Of a stretch of DNA of 64,000 nucleotides, positions 25,065-36,148 are shown one piece after another. The stretch is from Daldinia sp. FL1419 (lineage: Eukaryota; Ascomycota; Sordariomycetes; Xylariales; Hypoxylaceae), in assembly GCA_025201765.1 (NCBI GenBank), contig MU623354.1, forward strand, positions 310,001 to 374,000. The letters run 5' to 3'. The notes beneath the pieces were generated by a model. It saw nothing but the letters and a program-made list of their open reading frames with translations. It was not told where the DNA came from and did no database searches. The translations under genes and the position numbers were made by a program. The stretch's first letter is position 1; every line of letters begins with the position of its first letter.

Positions 25065-26377
25065 TCACAAAGGGCGGGATCTAGTGTGCTTCCTAGGCGA
25101 CACCCTCTTTCCGACCTTCTTCTCAGGGAGCGGTTTGAACTTTTTACAATCTTCACTATGGTCGGTGATGCATAGTCGAAAATGAACTACGAGCTCCATG
25201 TGCGGCATAGACTTTATGATGTCCTGGCATCGCTCGTGGGTGTGATCGAATTGCTGCACGGTATGAAGAACAGCGCCGGGATCGATTACGGACCTAGTCT
25301 TGACGTTTGCCCGGTTCGTCGCGACGACGAGAGCCGAGGACGGAATATCGTCTTGGGCTCTGAGCCAAAGGTCTTTGAAATCGGTATGAGACTGTCCAGC
25401 GTACTTGTCTCCCGCGTCTACGATGTATTTAAGCCAGTCTGCGATTCGACGCTACCCGGTGTTTATTCGTTAGCATTAATAATTCCCAGTTTCATAAACA
25501 TAATAAACGTAGCTAAACAGTTGGACGGGAACTTCAGCTATAATTACCACGTTGGAGCAGTAACCATCCCCTATATAAGCTGAGAGAAGAGCCCGAAACT
25601 AACCTGGAAATATAATGGATCCGACTCCTCAATATAGAGATCTTTCAGTTTCCGCAGCTTCGTACGGTCATGAGCGTTGACGAGAAGAGTATAGCATCTA
25701 TCAAGTCCCTCCCCAAAAATCGCCTGCACCTTGGGCGATCTGCCAAGATGCATCAATATGCTGTCGTGATAGAATAGGTGCTGCGGTACACCGGACCAGA
25801 AACCTCGCTTACGTTTCCACTGTTCTACGAAGAACTTCCCCGAAGCGCCCGATAAAGCGGCGAGGCTCACGCAGACGGGGCTCGCTGGAGAACTGGCGAA
25901 GTAAATCCTGGTAACGGCAGGGTTGTTGACATGTTCCATTACGAGGCCGTTATGTTCCGTAACGTGCCCTTGAACGTGCTGAAAGACCGACTCGTCGAAA
26001 CAAAGCGTATCGGTCGAAGGGTCGAACCACGTCATCTGTTTGATTACGCTGCAAACACCGCGGGGACGACTCCCAACGAACTTCCATGATCCAGACCGTG
26101 AAGCGAATCTCCGTGCTTCACGGTTTACTGAGAGTAACGCTGGTGGTGCTAATGTCACCGCTACGAGATCGGAACCGCGAAGCCGCCAGGATTCGTGGTC
26201 TAACTCCTTGGTAACGTCAGCTTCGCCGTCCCGCTTGATAGATACCGTCTCGTTCCGGATCTCGAATACGCGGCGCGGCAGAGCAAAGCCCCATATAAGA
26301 TACCTCAGCTCCGCAGGGAGGTTTTGGAATCGTGGAAACGAGGTAGCGACTACCGGTTCGACTTTAGCTTCTACCAT
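25065..26377 (-). CDS. 2EXR-domain protein of unknown function
   Basis: Exons 25604-26377 and 25065-25451 give 386 residues; the 152-nt intron has a GTTAGT donor, a GCTAAC branch-like motif and a GGGTAG acceptor. The N-terminus FPRFQNLPAELRYLIWGFAL is the 2EXR signature (F-x-x-LP-x-E-LR-x-x-IW), common in large fungal families, followed by PALLSVNREARR, also typical. The second exon extends the domain and ends in a Lys/Arg-rich tail. No catalytic motif is visible and no biochemical role can be assigned. Its stop lies 62 bp from the stop of the CorA-like gene, tail to tail. Confidence 0.85.
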
Positions 26378-26967
26378 GATTTTGTGATAACGACTACAGG
26401 AAGGGAGGGCCCCTTGTTGTATTGGGGGCTCTGGCCTCCGAGTTGGTTCGTTGGCTTTGGGGTTAGAGAAACGAGACTATTCTAGAAAACTAGTGCACAA
26501 AGATAGATGGTATGATGGTACGATTATTTACCAAATTGAAGTAGACGCTCTCATTGCGTAGAGGAATAAAGGTGTTTGGCAAGCCACCCCCGGCCGAGTC
26601 TCGGTAGTCGGAAACCGACAGTTATAAGAAGAAAAGCGACCGAGCCCAAGACTCTAGCAGCAACAGAAAGATACCTATTACCGAGTATGACTATACGTAA
26701 GGTTTGTTATTCATCGTTTCAGCTACAAAAGTCGGATTAAGAGACATCCAGGCGCTAGAAACCAGTGTAACATTCCAGAAAGACTCCCGAATCTAGTCGG
26801 CCGACTGCAAACGACAAAGACAATAACCTATTATCTGCCGGGGCGTATTCTGCCCTCAGAATAGATTTAGCCATAATGGAAAATCTGTCGGAGTTCGGAC
26901 AAACATATAATATCGGGGATGCGGAGCAGAGAGCGCACTTGAAAGAACCCTCGAAAAGGTAGATAAG

Positions 26968-26989
26968 TAGGTAGGTAGGTAGGTAGGTA
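26968..26989. repeat. (TAGG)n microsatellite
   Basis: At least five consecutive GTAG/TAGG units without interruption, the same unit as the other tracts in the window. Confidence 0.85.
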
Positions 26990-27353
26990 TTTACTATGTG
27001 TGAAAGAGTTGAGGTGAGATGCCGTACTTAGTCGGGGCTGCCGCAGAAGGGTGGAAGACTTACTAATTACAGAAGGCGCCCTGGAATCCATGCATGCATG
27101 TACTTCGTATATCCGAGAGCATTCAAGCATTCCAATTTCGAGCGTCAAGCCATTATAAACTAAGGATGCGCGATTGGTTAGTTAGCTAGATCTAATCTTA
27201 TCGCCGAACTTGGTTCCTGAGCTGCTACGCTGGGAGGTACAACCTGAGGTGCATGAGGTACATGCGGATGTGCGATCTGAACGGGGGACGAATTAATTTG
27301 ATCTCTTTGGTTTTACCGGGTAAGGTAGCCCCGCACTGGCTTTTCGTACCGTT

Positions 27354-27409
27354 CTACATCGCTACATCGCTACATCGTTACATCGTTACTTCGTTACATA
27401 GTTACATAG
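27354..27409. repeat. 8-bp tandem array, about 7 units of CTACATCG
   Basis: Units read CTACATCG three times, then TTACATCG, TTACTTCG and two TTACATAG, showing stepwise decay from one end. It lies about 160 bp upstream of the DAD3 start codon. Confidence 0.85.
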
Positions 27410-27567
27410 TGGGGTGGAGACCGGAGGCTCAATTATCAGAAAGGCCGTTGGAAGGACCCCTCTATTACATATCCTTGACAAGAACGCGTATCTGTAATTT
27501 AGCATTCGCGTTTGACGTCTTTTCAAGCACACACACAATTCAGGCCACCATCGCCATTCTCGTCACA

Positions 27568-27953
27568 ATGGAAGGCCAAGTACCCAACCCGTTGCTATCG
27601 CCTCCCGAACTCACGCCGCTGGAGCAAGAGGTGCTCGAGGAATACGAGCGGCTGGCCGAGAACATGAAGAAGGCAAGTTCTGTTATTACCTGCGCACACG
27701 TATTCTTAGCCCGATCATGGAGCATCACTCCTCCCCCGACGCCGACATACAACATTAAGCACGTAGCTAACCCTGCGTAAAACAGCTCGCAACCGTACTC
27801 GACGCCATGGCCGGCCAGCCCACAAGCGAGATCCTCGACGGCCTGCGAGAGCTCGAGCGCAAGACAAGTCTCGTCTTTACGCTCCTCAAAGCCAGCGTCT
27901 ACAGCATCGTACTGCAGCAGGAGATTGAGTGGGGTGACCAAAGCCGGGGTTGA
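27568..27953 (+). CDS. DAD3: DASH/Dam1 complex subunit Dad3
   Basis: A small kinetochore protein of the DASH ring that couples kinetochores to spindle microtubules. Exons 27568-27672 and 27786-27953 give 90 residues. The signature LLSPPELTPLEQEVLEEYERL followed after the intron by LDGLRELERKTSLVFTLLKASVYSIVLQQ is characteristic of Dad3. The 113-nt intron (27673-27785) starts with GC: the donor is AAG|GCAAGT, and only this splice restores KKLATVLDAMAG. The nearby GT would put the second exon out of frame. The start is the ATG that begins the conserved region; the frame is open far upstream without homology. Confidence 0.93.
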
Positions 27954-28458
27954 GCGGGTGGTACGGGAAGAATCGATAAAGTACGAGGAACACGATGTTC
28001 GTATATTGAACCCTTTTCGAGTACGACGTAAACGAACTATCACAGGGAGGAGCGAGATCCAGCTTCGAGGAACCTGCGCGCTTCACACGGCCTGACGTGC
28101 ATGCTATACGACTGCACCACTAGATGTATGGATAGCATTAGGCCATACGAGACTAGGATAGCTATTCCCGCCTATGACTTGAAGGGACATTGCATTAGGG
28201 AGATACAGGAGAACGGGCGTACTATGCCGACAAGATCCCTTAAGACTAGGGATAGACAGGATTATGTACATTGAAATACCACAAAGATACCCAAGCGAGT
28301 CAATGTCAGCATTGGCACATACGCACATACGCACACACGCACACAAGGGCGCACTACGCATGAATCACATCTCATCGGATTTATAGCATGGCATATTTAC
28401 ACAATACCTATACACAAGCGGCAATTTATACTTTTACCACGTAGGTACATATGTATTT
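27954..28458. other. convergent intergenic interval
   Basis: Space between the DAD3 and MRPS5 stops, containing a short CACA/CGCA-type dinucleotide-rich stretch near 28315-28345. Nothing else is seen. Confidence 0.5.
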
Positions 28459-29860
28459 CTAGTATACATTTCCGCCGTAATACACCTTGCGTAAATCCAC
28501 GAGCTTCTTGCCCCTACCGGTAGCCAGCTCGTTGGGATCCTTCTGGCTCTGCAGCGCCAGCACGCACGCCTTGACCGAGTTCATCGGGTTCCGCCCCCGC
28601 GGCATCTTGGCCGCTACGTCCCGGATGCCCACGGATCGGAAGATCTCGAAGAGTCGGTGCGAGGCGCGGAGACCGAAGCCTTTTTGGGAGAAGGATTAGC
28701 TACCTATATCGATGTAGTGGGCAGGGATGGAAATATGATTTTGGATGTCAGGAAAAGGGGGGAGGGGTAGTTTGGTAGGTATGAATAATTAACTTACCAG
28801 GGGGTCTGGCCTCGATCTGGACAATAGTCGCGCCGACCTTGCCCTTGACGTTACCGTATATAGTCCTGTTCTCGTATCTGCGAATAGGCTGCATGTTCTG
28901 AATAGCCAGGAGCTTGGCCTTCTGCCTTGCCACGGCCATTTCGACCGACTTGGCCTCGCCGATACCAAGTCGGCCGTCTCCGTTTCCTGCAATGGCCATA
29001 ATCCACGAGCTACGAATCTTACCCAGACGAGTCTGGTTGTGGACCATTCGGGTGACGATGATCTTGCTGTTGATATCCAAGATCCTCCGCACGGTCAAAC
29101 CTGTCCGCCTCTTTAGATCCTGGTATATACCCTGGTCGTCCTTGCCCTCGTCTTCCGGGTCGATCGGCGGCTTGTACATGCCTTCCACGCCCGCAAGCTT
29201 CTTTCCTAGCGCTGGCGCGACTGCCGAATTCGAGGGCCCGTTGGTGTTGATCATGGTTTCGGGCTCGAGGAAGTACTTGGCTTCCTCTATGGGGAAATCG
29301 ATGCGCTGGTCTAGGATCTTCTCCATTTCTTCTTCGGGAAGGTTTTCAAAGTTCACGTCCTTCGGTATTAGAGCCTCGAGGCGCTTCGTCAAGTCTGCTA
29401 CATCCTCCTCTTCCGTCATGAACCTGGCTCTCGGATTAGGTGGAGGGAGGGTCTTGGGGCGTTTGTCAATGATCGGGTAGATCTTGCTGAAGTCGTCGAT
29501 ATACGGTATCCTGTAAGGATCCCTTCTTATGCGACCTTGTATCGTCAAGTCTTTGGGATCGATCGCTGCTTCACCGGCCTCGAGCGCGGCCATTTGTTCG
29601 GGCGTATATCTCTTCTTTAAAACCTCCAACTCCTCCGGGGTATACCGAGGGAACGTCTTGTTGCCATACTCCTCGATCTTCTCCGGTGATACTAGTCCCA
29701 TTTCTTCGGCTCGTATGCTCTTGAATCGAGGTTTCCGCCTTGCAGCAAGCTGCGCGGAGCTGTGAAATGGGGCGTGGCATTGCGATGACGGTGCTACTGG
29801 TTTGGCCGCGGCAGCAAGCCGCCTGGAGAGCAGACACCGTGCTGGTCGTGCTACGCTCAT
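28459..29860 (-). CDS. MRPS5: Mitochondrial small-subunit ribosomal protein uS5m
   Basis: Component of the mitochondrial 37S ribosomal subunit. Exons 28798-29860 and 28459-28679 (intron 118 nt) give 427 residues. The Arg/Ala-rich N-terminus MSVARPARCLLSRRLAAA is a good mitochondrial presequence. The bacterial-type S5 core lies in the C-terminal half: VTRMVHNQTRLGKIRSSWIM, GNGDGRLGIGEAKS (the S5 glycine-rich motif) and, after the intron, GFGLRASHRLFEI and MPRGRNPMNSVKA. The N-terminal 200 residues are the fungal extension, including KRYTPEQMAALEAGE. Confidence 0.95.
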
Positions 29861-30314
29861 CGCATCCCTAGCGTTAAAGTACCCGCCCTATTATGGCTGC
29901 GACGGCGCAGAGAAAGGAATGATAGGGTCGCGTGAAGGATATGAGCTTCAATTGGTACATATCAAAAGTACATGGAAATTTATTTTTTAGAAACGCCTCA
30001 ATTGCTCAATTCGGTCTTACGTTTTGCCGACCCACCTTACTTCCATTTCTGATGGGCAGCGGGCGGGCAGCTGCGCGGGTTCCGCCCTTGTGTTTTACAT
30101 AGGTACCTTTGGCCCATCTTTTGATGGCTTATTGGAAACCAATCAAGAGGTACCTTGTAGCTAAAACAATCTTAATCGCTGACGAGATTCAATCCATTTA
30201 CTTTCCTCTTTTCAACATCACATTTAATATGTCATGCATCAGATGGTGAGCCTCCTTGGAGATATCCAAATTGAAAAAGCGTGATGCCGTGCAGCCGTCA
30301 AACGAATTTCTCAT
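29861..30314. other. interval between MRPS5 and the MITE
   Basis: Upstream region of MRPS5, probably its promoter; no gene seen. Confidence 0.5.
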
Positions 30315-30364
30315 GTAAGTCAGAGGAGGGGGAAACCGACCCCCCTTAGAAACCGACCCCCTGT
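30315..30364 (+). repeat. left terminal inverted repeat of the MITE
   Basis: Fifty bases identical in reverse complement to the right end, with an internal direct duplication of GAAACCGACCCCC. Confidence 0.95.
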
Positions 30365-30871
30365 TTGGCACAGACCATTTATTACCCATTTGGGTTTAAC
30401 AGAGGTACATCAGAAAGAAAGAGATAAACTATTAAGCATATGATTGGTCAGAAAATTTCTGGTTGCCATTCTGAGCATAGCTCCCCAAAACCAGCCAATA
30501 AATCAATACTACTAATCCCAAACGGGCTTAGCCTATTATCTAGCCCTTCTATAATATGAAAGGTAATAATTCGAATAAAAGTATGATTTGCATCTGGATT
30601 AACCTTTTTCCGTCCCCCGGACTTTACCCGAACCAATTCTGGTTTAAGCTTTTGAGCTTAATTTGGATTATAACCAATTAGAAGGGTCATTTTGAGGATA
30701 GAGATTTTTAATTGGTTGAAAAATAAGGAAAGATTCCAAAAGAAGAATAAGAAAGATACATCGAATTGGTATAAAAAGAGTGGATACCTGGTTATTTCTT
30801 AGATTATGATTGGTCCTTTCTGACAGGGGGTCGGTTTCTAAGGGGGGTCGGTTTCCCCCTCCTCTGACTTA
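30316..30871. mobile_element. MITE, Tc1/mariner-type (pogo/Fot1-like ends)
   Basis: A 552-bp element (30318-30869) flanked by TA on both sides. Its ends are perfect inverted repeats: 50 matching bases counting the TA and one further flanking base (30315-30364 against 30823-30872). Each end begins AGTCAGAGGAGGGGG and holds two copies of the block GAAACCGACCCCC, a possible transposase-binding pair. The TA duplication indicates Tc1/mariner-type insertion. The AGTCA start and ACCGACCCCCC core recall the ends of the fungal Fot1/pogo group, which I state from memory. The AT-richer interior has no intact transposase, so it is non-autonomous. Identical ends suggest a fairly recent insertion. Confidence 0.9.
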
Positions 30872-30872
30872 C
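30823..30872 (-). repeat. right terminal inverted repeat of the MITE
   Basis: Reverse complement of the left repeat with no mismatch over 50 bases; the match stops abruptly on the inner side. Confidence 0.95.
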
Positions 30873-31507
30873 CTCTTAATCTAATATTTATGGTGCTCAA
30901 GATCTGGATATGCCTGAGCGTTCCCCGTTTACTCGTTCGTGATTACCCGCCAATGATTGGCCATCCTAAATCTGTAGACTTTGCCGCAGGTCTGAAACGC
31001 ACGAGTTTCACAGGGATCGTTACTATCGCTTCTATCGTCAGGTCCATCAGTCGAGACCGCACCGATAGGAGGCGCTTGTCGCATGCCTGATACTAAACAC
31101 AAGACGTCGTGTAACTAGGATTACTTACGTTTCTTCTTACCCTTTCTTACCCTTGATCCCTTAGGTAACTATTCATTATTGTAGAACCCCTGTTTCCCTA
31201 CTACCCATTGCCCAAAACCCAACTTTGCACTTTGCTCATTTCTCCCTTTTTTCTCCAATTTTGCAAAAAAGTGAAGCTATCATCATAATTTCCATTCCTT
31301 TTTTCTTCCTTTCTAGTGTGACTGGTGCACCATAATTTTATCTTGCTAGCGCGTACCCTCCTTTTTACTTGTCCATTCGCTCTATTCGATCTACTCGATA
31401 CCAATACTCGATACCCCTTCAACTTCAAGTCGAATACTTTCGAACGCTTAAACAACGAACTTCTTGACGGATTCCACCATCGTTGCAAAGCCAAAACACA
31501 ATTCAAA
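30873..31507. other. interval between the MITE and the small membrane-protein gene
   Basis: No gene is supported. The part from about 31130 is T/C-rich, typical of a fungal promoter and leader. Confidence 0.5.
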
Positions 31508-31792
31508 ATGTCTCAACCTCAAGCATCAGCGCAGTCTGCTCCGGGTGTACCCAGCCCTCCAGGCGGCCAATTCGGTTTCATGTCCAAGATCGGTGCTACC
31601 GATGAAGCCGTTCGCACTTTAAATGACCAGCCGTACCTCTTCACTATTCTCGTCGTCGTTCTCGTCACACTCATCCTTGAATGCGTTTTCATCTGGTTTA
31701 TCCACTACGCGACTATGAAGCCAGAACAAAAGAAAAAGAAGGAACCCAAGGGGGGCAAGAAGGCTGGAGGAAAGCCGCCGGCAGCTCGATAA
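31508..31792 (+). CDS. Small single-span membrane protein, function unknown
   Basis: An intronless 94-residue frame preceded by a pyrimidine-rich leader and an AAA context at the ATG. The first 45 residues are Pro/Gln/Ala-rich and then neutral. One strong hydrophobic helix (about residues 45-65, FTILVVVLVTLILECVFIWF) is followed by a very basic tail (KPEQKKKKEPKGGKKAGGK). By the positive-inside rule the basic tail should be cytosolic. I do not recognise a family; it resembles ER or plasma-membrane mini-proteins only in layout. Confidence 0.7.
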   Translation: MSQPQASAQSAPGVPSPPGGQFGFMSKIGATDEAVRTLNDQPYLFTILVVVLVTLILECVFIWFIHYATMKPEQKKKKEPKGGKKAGGKPPAAR

Positions 31793-32115
31793 ACGCTCGT
31801 TGTCCTAAGACCGTTCTGATACGATATTCGAAAGCGTTGCGATTACTTCTTAATTGGGATGGGGCCCGGTAATTGTGCTCTCTTGTAGCTTCCCATTGCC
31901 GCCTTCATCGAAAAAAATACGATACCCGACCCACATAGCTTAAGGGGATTAATGGACGGTACTTACAGAGCTAAGCGGATAGGTTTCTTCCGATGTTTAG
32001 TGCTCGAGTGGAAGGATAGAATAAACCACGAAGGATGGCACTTAGAAACGCTTTGACGACAGCGGGCCGCGTCTAGCACTCGTAATTATTGTGTATTCAC
32101 TGGTTATATGGTCTA
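31793..32115. other. convergent intergenic interval
   Basis: Space between two convergent genes; nothing recognisable. Confidence 0.5.
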
Positions 32116-33952
32116 TCAATATTGTTCATGCGTATTTATATCCTGAGAGTAGGCTTGTGTCTCGTTGAGCTCATAATCTTCGTCCATCACTCCCTGGTCT
32201 GTCATTGCAGAGTAATCATCTTCGTACTCATACATATGTTGTTCTATATCGTTCCAGAACGTATTCCGAGTGTTGTATGGTAAGTCATCCTGGTAATCAC
32301 AAATATCTTCAACATTATATGGGTAATTGGATGTATGTAGATCACTGGTATCCATGGTTGACGCACTAGAATCGTACGGAGTGTTTTGCGGGATGATTAA
32401 AGGGCCTCGTGGTTCCGACGAATTTGAAAACCCAGCAAGATCCTCCCGGAAGCTGCTATCTGGTAATGAGTCGGATTCTACTTTTATTGCGTCGACGTCT
32501 TCGAAAGGAGAGCCTCCGTCGGTGCTACCTATATCCTGGTTCATATGCTGCCACTGCTCGTAATCATCTATCACCTCGGAATAAGCGCTATGTTCTCCAA
32601 TCGGGGGTCCTAGATACTGGTATAGTGACCGGTATTCGGTATAGGTATTATCAGGTTCAAAGTTCTCGCCCATAGTTTCGTCTGGCACGTAGAAATAATC
32701 GCTATCCTCAAACCCAAGAAAACCTGTATCTGCGGACATCGTCTCGAAGGACAGAGGGATATTTTTGTAAGGTCGTGTGCCCACGCTTAAATTAGCACTC
32801 TTTATGCGAATAGTCGGCTCTAATCTTGCTTGCACCAAGTCCCAAAGCCTCCGTTGAATAGAATATTGATAGGTGTTTAAGTTGGTCCTGTTTCCCAAGG
32901 GACTGCCACTGGGGGCGATACCCGCTAGCAATTTTTGGCTCTTTTCCCTTAAAGACGATGACCGATTCTGGGATGCAGCTAAGATGGCTGAAATAATGGG
33001 GATATTGGCCGCATGACATGTCACTGCCTAGACTTAGCTGTTAGATAGAATTTCTATTGTTCTAAGAGCATTTTAAGAACCTTAAGATAGTGAGCATTCC
33101 ATATAGCAGGGGCTAGCTCGAGTAGTGAGGGCCGATCGTCTAGCTGGAATAGTCGTAAGCCGCGCAAACGTTTCCTGATACCAATAGTTACATATAGCGC
33201 CATCTGGGCTAGGTGACCTGCGTCGTCCCACCGTTGCCAAGTGTTGCGGGTAAAATTATCCAGGACCGGATCTTCCCAATGGTAATCATAGGTTACGTGT
33301 CTGTGAGTATTATTGGTCAAGTCTGCTGGTTGTAGCTGTGAAGCCGAATCCAAGGGCCACTCGTCCATATTAACCTCGCGTATATTAGATTCTCTAATAT
33401 CGACATCAGGCATATCGGAATTACTTGTTTGGTATCGGAATAGGCACTCTATTCCATTCAGGCGAGCAGTAGGGCTATGTGGTGGTGAAAGTAGTACGGA
33501 TGACTTATGTAGATGTTCGATAATAAAATAGAGATTTGGTGCCCCATCATATAGCGGTTGATATTGAATATCTTCTTGCTTAATTGTAAGACCAAGAGCA
33601 GGCCAAAGCTGGGGCAAAAAGAAATCAACATAAGTAACTATAGGCCGATATAATATTCATGACTTACTGGACACCGGCAGATCACATCAGCCAGATACTC
33701 TAAGAACCCAGACTCGCTTTCTCCAAGTACCAGGGACACCTGGTTTTGCTTTACTATGATTTGCATTCGGCATATACCGGGAGAAACAAGCCATAATTCT
33801 TTCGACTGGATTGACTGGACAAGCTCCTCAGGGGTATGCCGAGAGGATGGTACGTCTGAAATTAACGCAAGAGAAGTCACGGACAAAGAGGATTCGGAAT
33901 TCGTGTCGGAAATTTCGAAGGTCTTAAGTTCAAGCTCGGTATACTCAGCCAT
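32116..33952 (-). CDS. Uncharacterised fungal protein with acidic C-terminal half
   Basis: Exons 33668-33952, 33081-33608 and 32116-33027 give 574 residues, and both introns (59 and 53 nt) are phase 0. The second intron has an unusual GTTCTT donor but a good TCTAAC branch-like motif. The N-terminal half is globular-looking (CRMQIIVKQNQVSLVLGES; LRLFQLDDRPSLLELAPAIW), with a segment near AVTCHAANIPIISAILAA. The last 200 residues are rich in Asp, Glu, Ser and Tyr and probably disordered, as in an activation domain or a scaffold. I recognise no family and assign no function. Confidence 0.72.
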
Positions 33953-34484
33953 GGTAGGGCGAACGGCTCAGCATGCTCGGGAAGCTTTCCGTGACGAGGA
34001 CAATATCGACAGTACAATCATTCTTAGGGGTACAGTATAATAGAAATGCTTATAGTGGTAGACGGTAACGTTGAACTTGGTAAAGGGGGTATTAGGTGGT
34101 ATTATATTGGTAGCTTCGTAGTCAGAAGATTCTGTCTACTATTATTGAGTTTTCGTCTGATGCAGAACGACTCGGTAAAATTAGAGGCGGCGGCAAAAAA
34201 CTATTAGTAGGTACCTTAGTACTACCTGTACCTGCTTAGGTACCTTAGAAGGTGCGTTTCAAGGTTGGAGGAAGCTGCTATAATTATGCCGCGGTTTCTT
34301 CATTGCATGTCTCATTATATTACCATATCTCACGGCAAGTGCCAGCTACTGGTTCTATAAGAGGTACTTGGTGACTTAAGAAACAAATGGATATAGGGAT
34401 GATTCCCTAGCATTGAAAACACATTGAAATTCTTTCTTTCACACCTTAATTATATATACATCTTATGTTTATTAGACCTCATAG
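33953..34484. other. intergenic interval with TAGGTACCT motifs
   Basis: It lies between the promoter side of the unknown gene and the 3' end of MRPL16. Several TAGGTACCTTAG-type palindromes cluster at 34205-34250; otherwise nothing is seen. Confidence 0.5.
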
Positions 34485-35355
34485 CTAGGGGAGATCTAAG
34501 GGTGTCCGTTGGTTATCTGAACCTGATGTTTGAGCTGCCGGTGTTATTGACTCTGCCGGGATCTTGCGCCTTGGTCTCTTCAAATCCTCCAACGTAATCC
34601 CATCCAGTTTGGTAATACCAACTACTGGCGGTTCGCCCTTCTTTACAAATTCCCATTGCCCTGAATATAATTGTTAGAATAACGTATATAGTTAGTACCG
34701 TAGGATATGATACTTACCAGGTAGCTTGTTACCGGCTAACCGGAATGCATCGCGCGCGACTTGCTCGTGGATCATTCCTCTCAGTTCCAAGACGATCTGA
34801 TTTACTGCTACTCTTGCAGCCCAGTGGTCGAAAGAACCCTTTCCTTTACCCATACGTATCTACGAGTACAAGTTAGTTAGGTACCTATAGTTAGAGGAAC
34901 ATACAATAAGAAATAGTGGGAGGGCAGACCTCGTTACCGCTAACGAATACGCCGACGTTGCAGCACACCCTCTTATATAATCGGTACTTCTGTCCACGAA
35001 GTCGCTGCTTAATAGTATCCTCCGCAATCTTGAGATTTTGAGCGCTGATCCGTCGGTGGTGATCGATCATTCGTAGCCCGTAGTCTCCCCACATTACAGT
35101 TGTTCCTTTGGTAGAGCCACCGGTAGCTACTCTCGCTCGTCCCTTCATCATCTTCTGTTTGCGATTGATATTCGGCTCCAGCCAATTGCCGCCCATCGAT
35201 GCGGTCGCCGAAAAGAGACGGACATTTTGAGGGTTTTGGACCTTTCGCGGCACAATCGAGGCGCTAGCTCCAATCAACGGCCGCGTAGTTGGAGTTTGGG
35301 ATATCCTAAGTGACCAGAAAGCGCCGACAAGGCATGACGGCGCTTTAGAATTCAT
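34485..35355 (-). CDS. MRPL16: Mitochondrial large-subunit ribosomal protein uL16m
   Basis: Component of the mitochondrial 54S subunit near the peptidyl-transferase and A-site region. Exons 34930-35355, 34718-34859 and 34485-34660 give 247 residues. The start is set at the ATG giving MNSKAPSCLVGAFWSL, a plausible mitochondrial presequence. Conserved L16 blocks are GGSTKGTTVMWGDYGLRM, HHRRISAQNLKIAEDTI, VFVSGNE followed across intron 1 by IRMGKGKGSFDHWAARV, and RDAFRLAGNKLPGQWEF across intron 2. Intron 1 uses a GTCTGC donor. A Pro/Ser-rich fungal tail ends the protein. It diverges from PHO88. Confidence 0.94.
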
Positions 35356-36148
35356 GATTGCGAAGTTATGGAGACTCAATCGTGGAAAGCTCCCGTCATG
35401 ACCTCGCACCCTCCAGATTTGACCGTTGAAGTTCAAAAACAACCAAAAAGATTAATTGCAAGCTATCAGCCGCTAGCGGGGTACGTATCTATGTAGGTAC
35501 GTACCTGACGCACTTGCATTAGCGCATTTCTGTTATAAGTGGAGATTTTACTCGAGGAAGCGAAGTACATGTACGTATGTGTTAGACTACCTAGGTACTT
35601 ACCTACCTGAAATACTATGGTAAAGTACAGCCTCAAACAGGCTGTTAATTATCTAAAGCTACCTACTTTTTCAAGCAAAGATTAAGTTGTTATATTTGAA
35701 GATTGTTATATTGTTGCTATACAAAGAATTAATATGTTGGTTATTGATGGCCCAAGTATTTGATCCACATAGAAACATTAGACGTCCTAAGAACTGCACT
35801 TGTAAAGTGATAACCTTTTAGATTAGATAATATAATCGCTCTTACTCCGCCGAGGTCGTCATAACGGAACGTGGCCAGAACTTGATAAGGTACTCGATAA
35901 GGTTTAGTGGTACGGAAGAACCTTGGTCCCTTACTTTTTTCTGTATCCGTCACTGTATTTTGTTGCGCCGGATTCCAATTGCACACCAGGACACCACTAA
36001 TTGTTACATTTCCTTTTCTTTTAGGTCGCCGATTATCTTAACAGAAAGCTCATCGCCTTTCTCTGCGAGCCCAAGCAATCCGTCTCTTCGGTTTACTATC
36101 TCGTCTCTCATTCATCCACTTAGATATTTACTATTACCGGCGATCAAA
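35356..36148. promoter_or_regulatory. divergent promoter region, MRPL16 / PHO88
   Basis: A 793-bp interval between two divergent housekeeping genes, with TAGGTAC repeats at 35490-35610 on the MRPL16 side and a T/C-rich leader before PHO88. Confidence 0.5.

Larger units (their letters stand above)
26378..27567. promoter_or_regulatory. divergent interval, 2EXR gene / DAD3
   Basis: About 1.2 kb between divergent genes. It contains a TAGG microsatellite (26968-26989) and an 8-bp tandem array (27354-27409). No further gene is supported. Confidence 0.5.

Noticed and set aside
30448..30636. 62-codon minus frame inside the MITE as a transposase remnant
   Set aside because: No DDE or DNA-binding motif; the element is too short and the frame too small.
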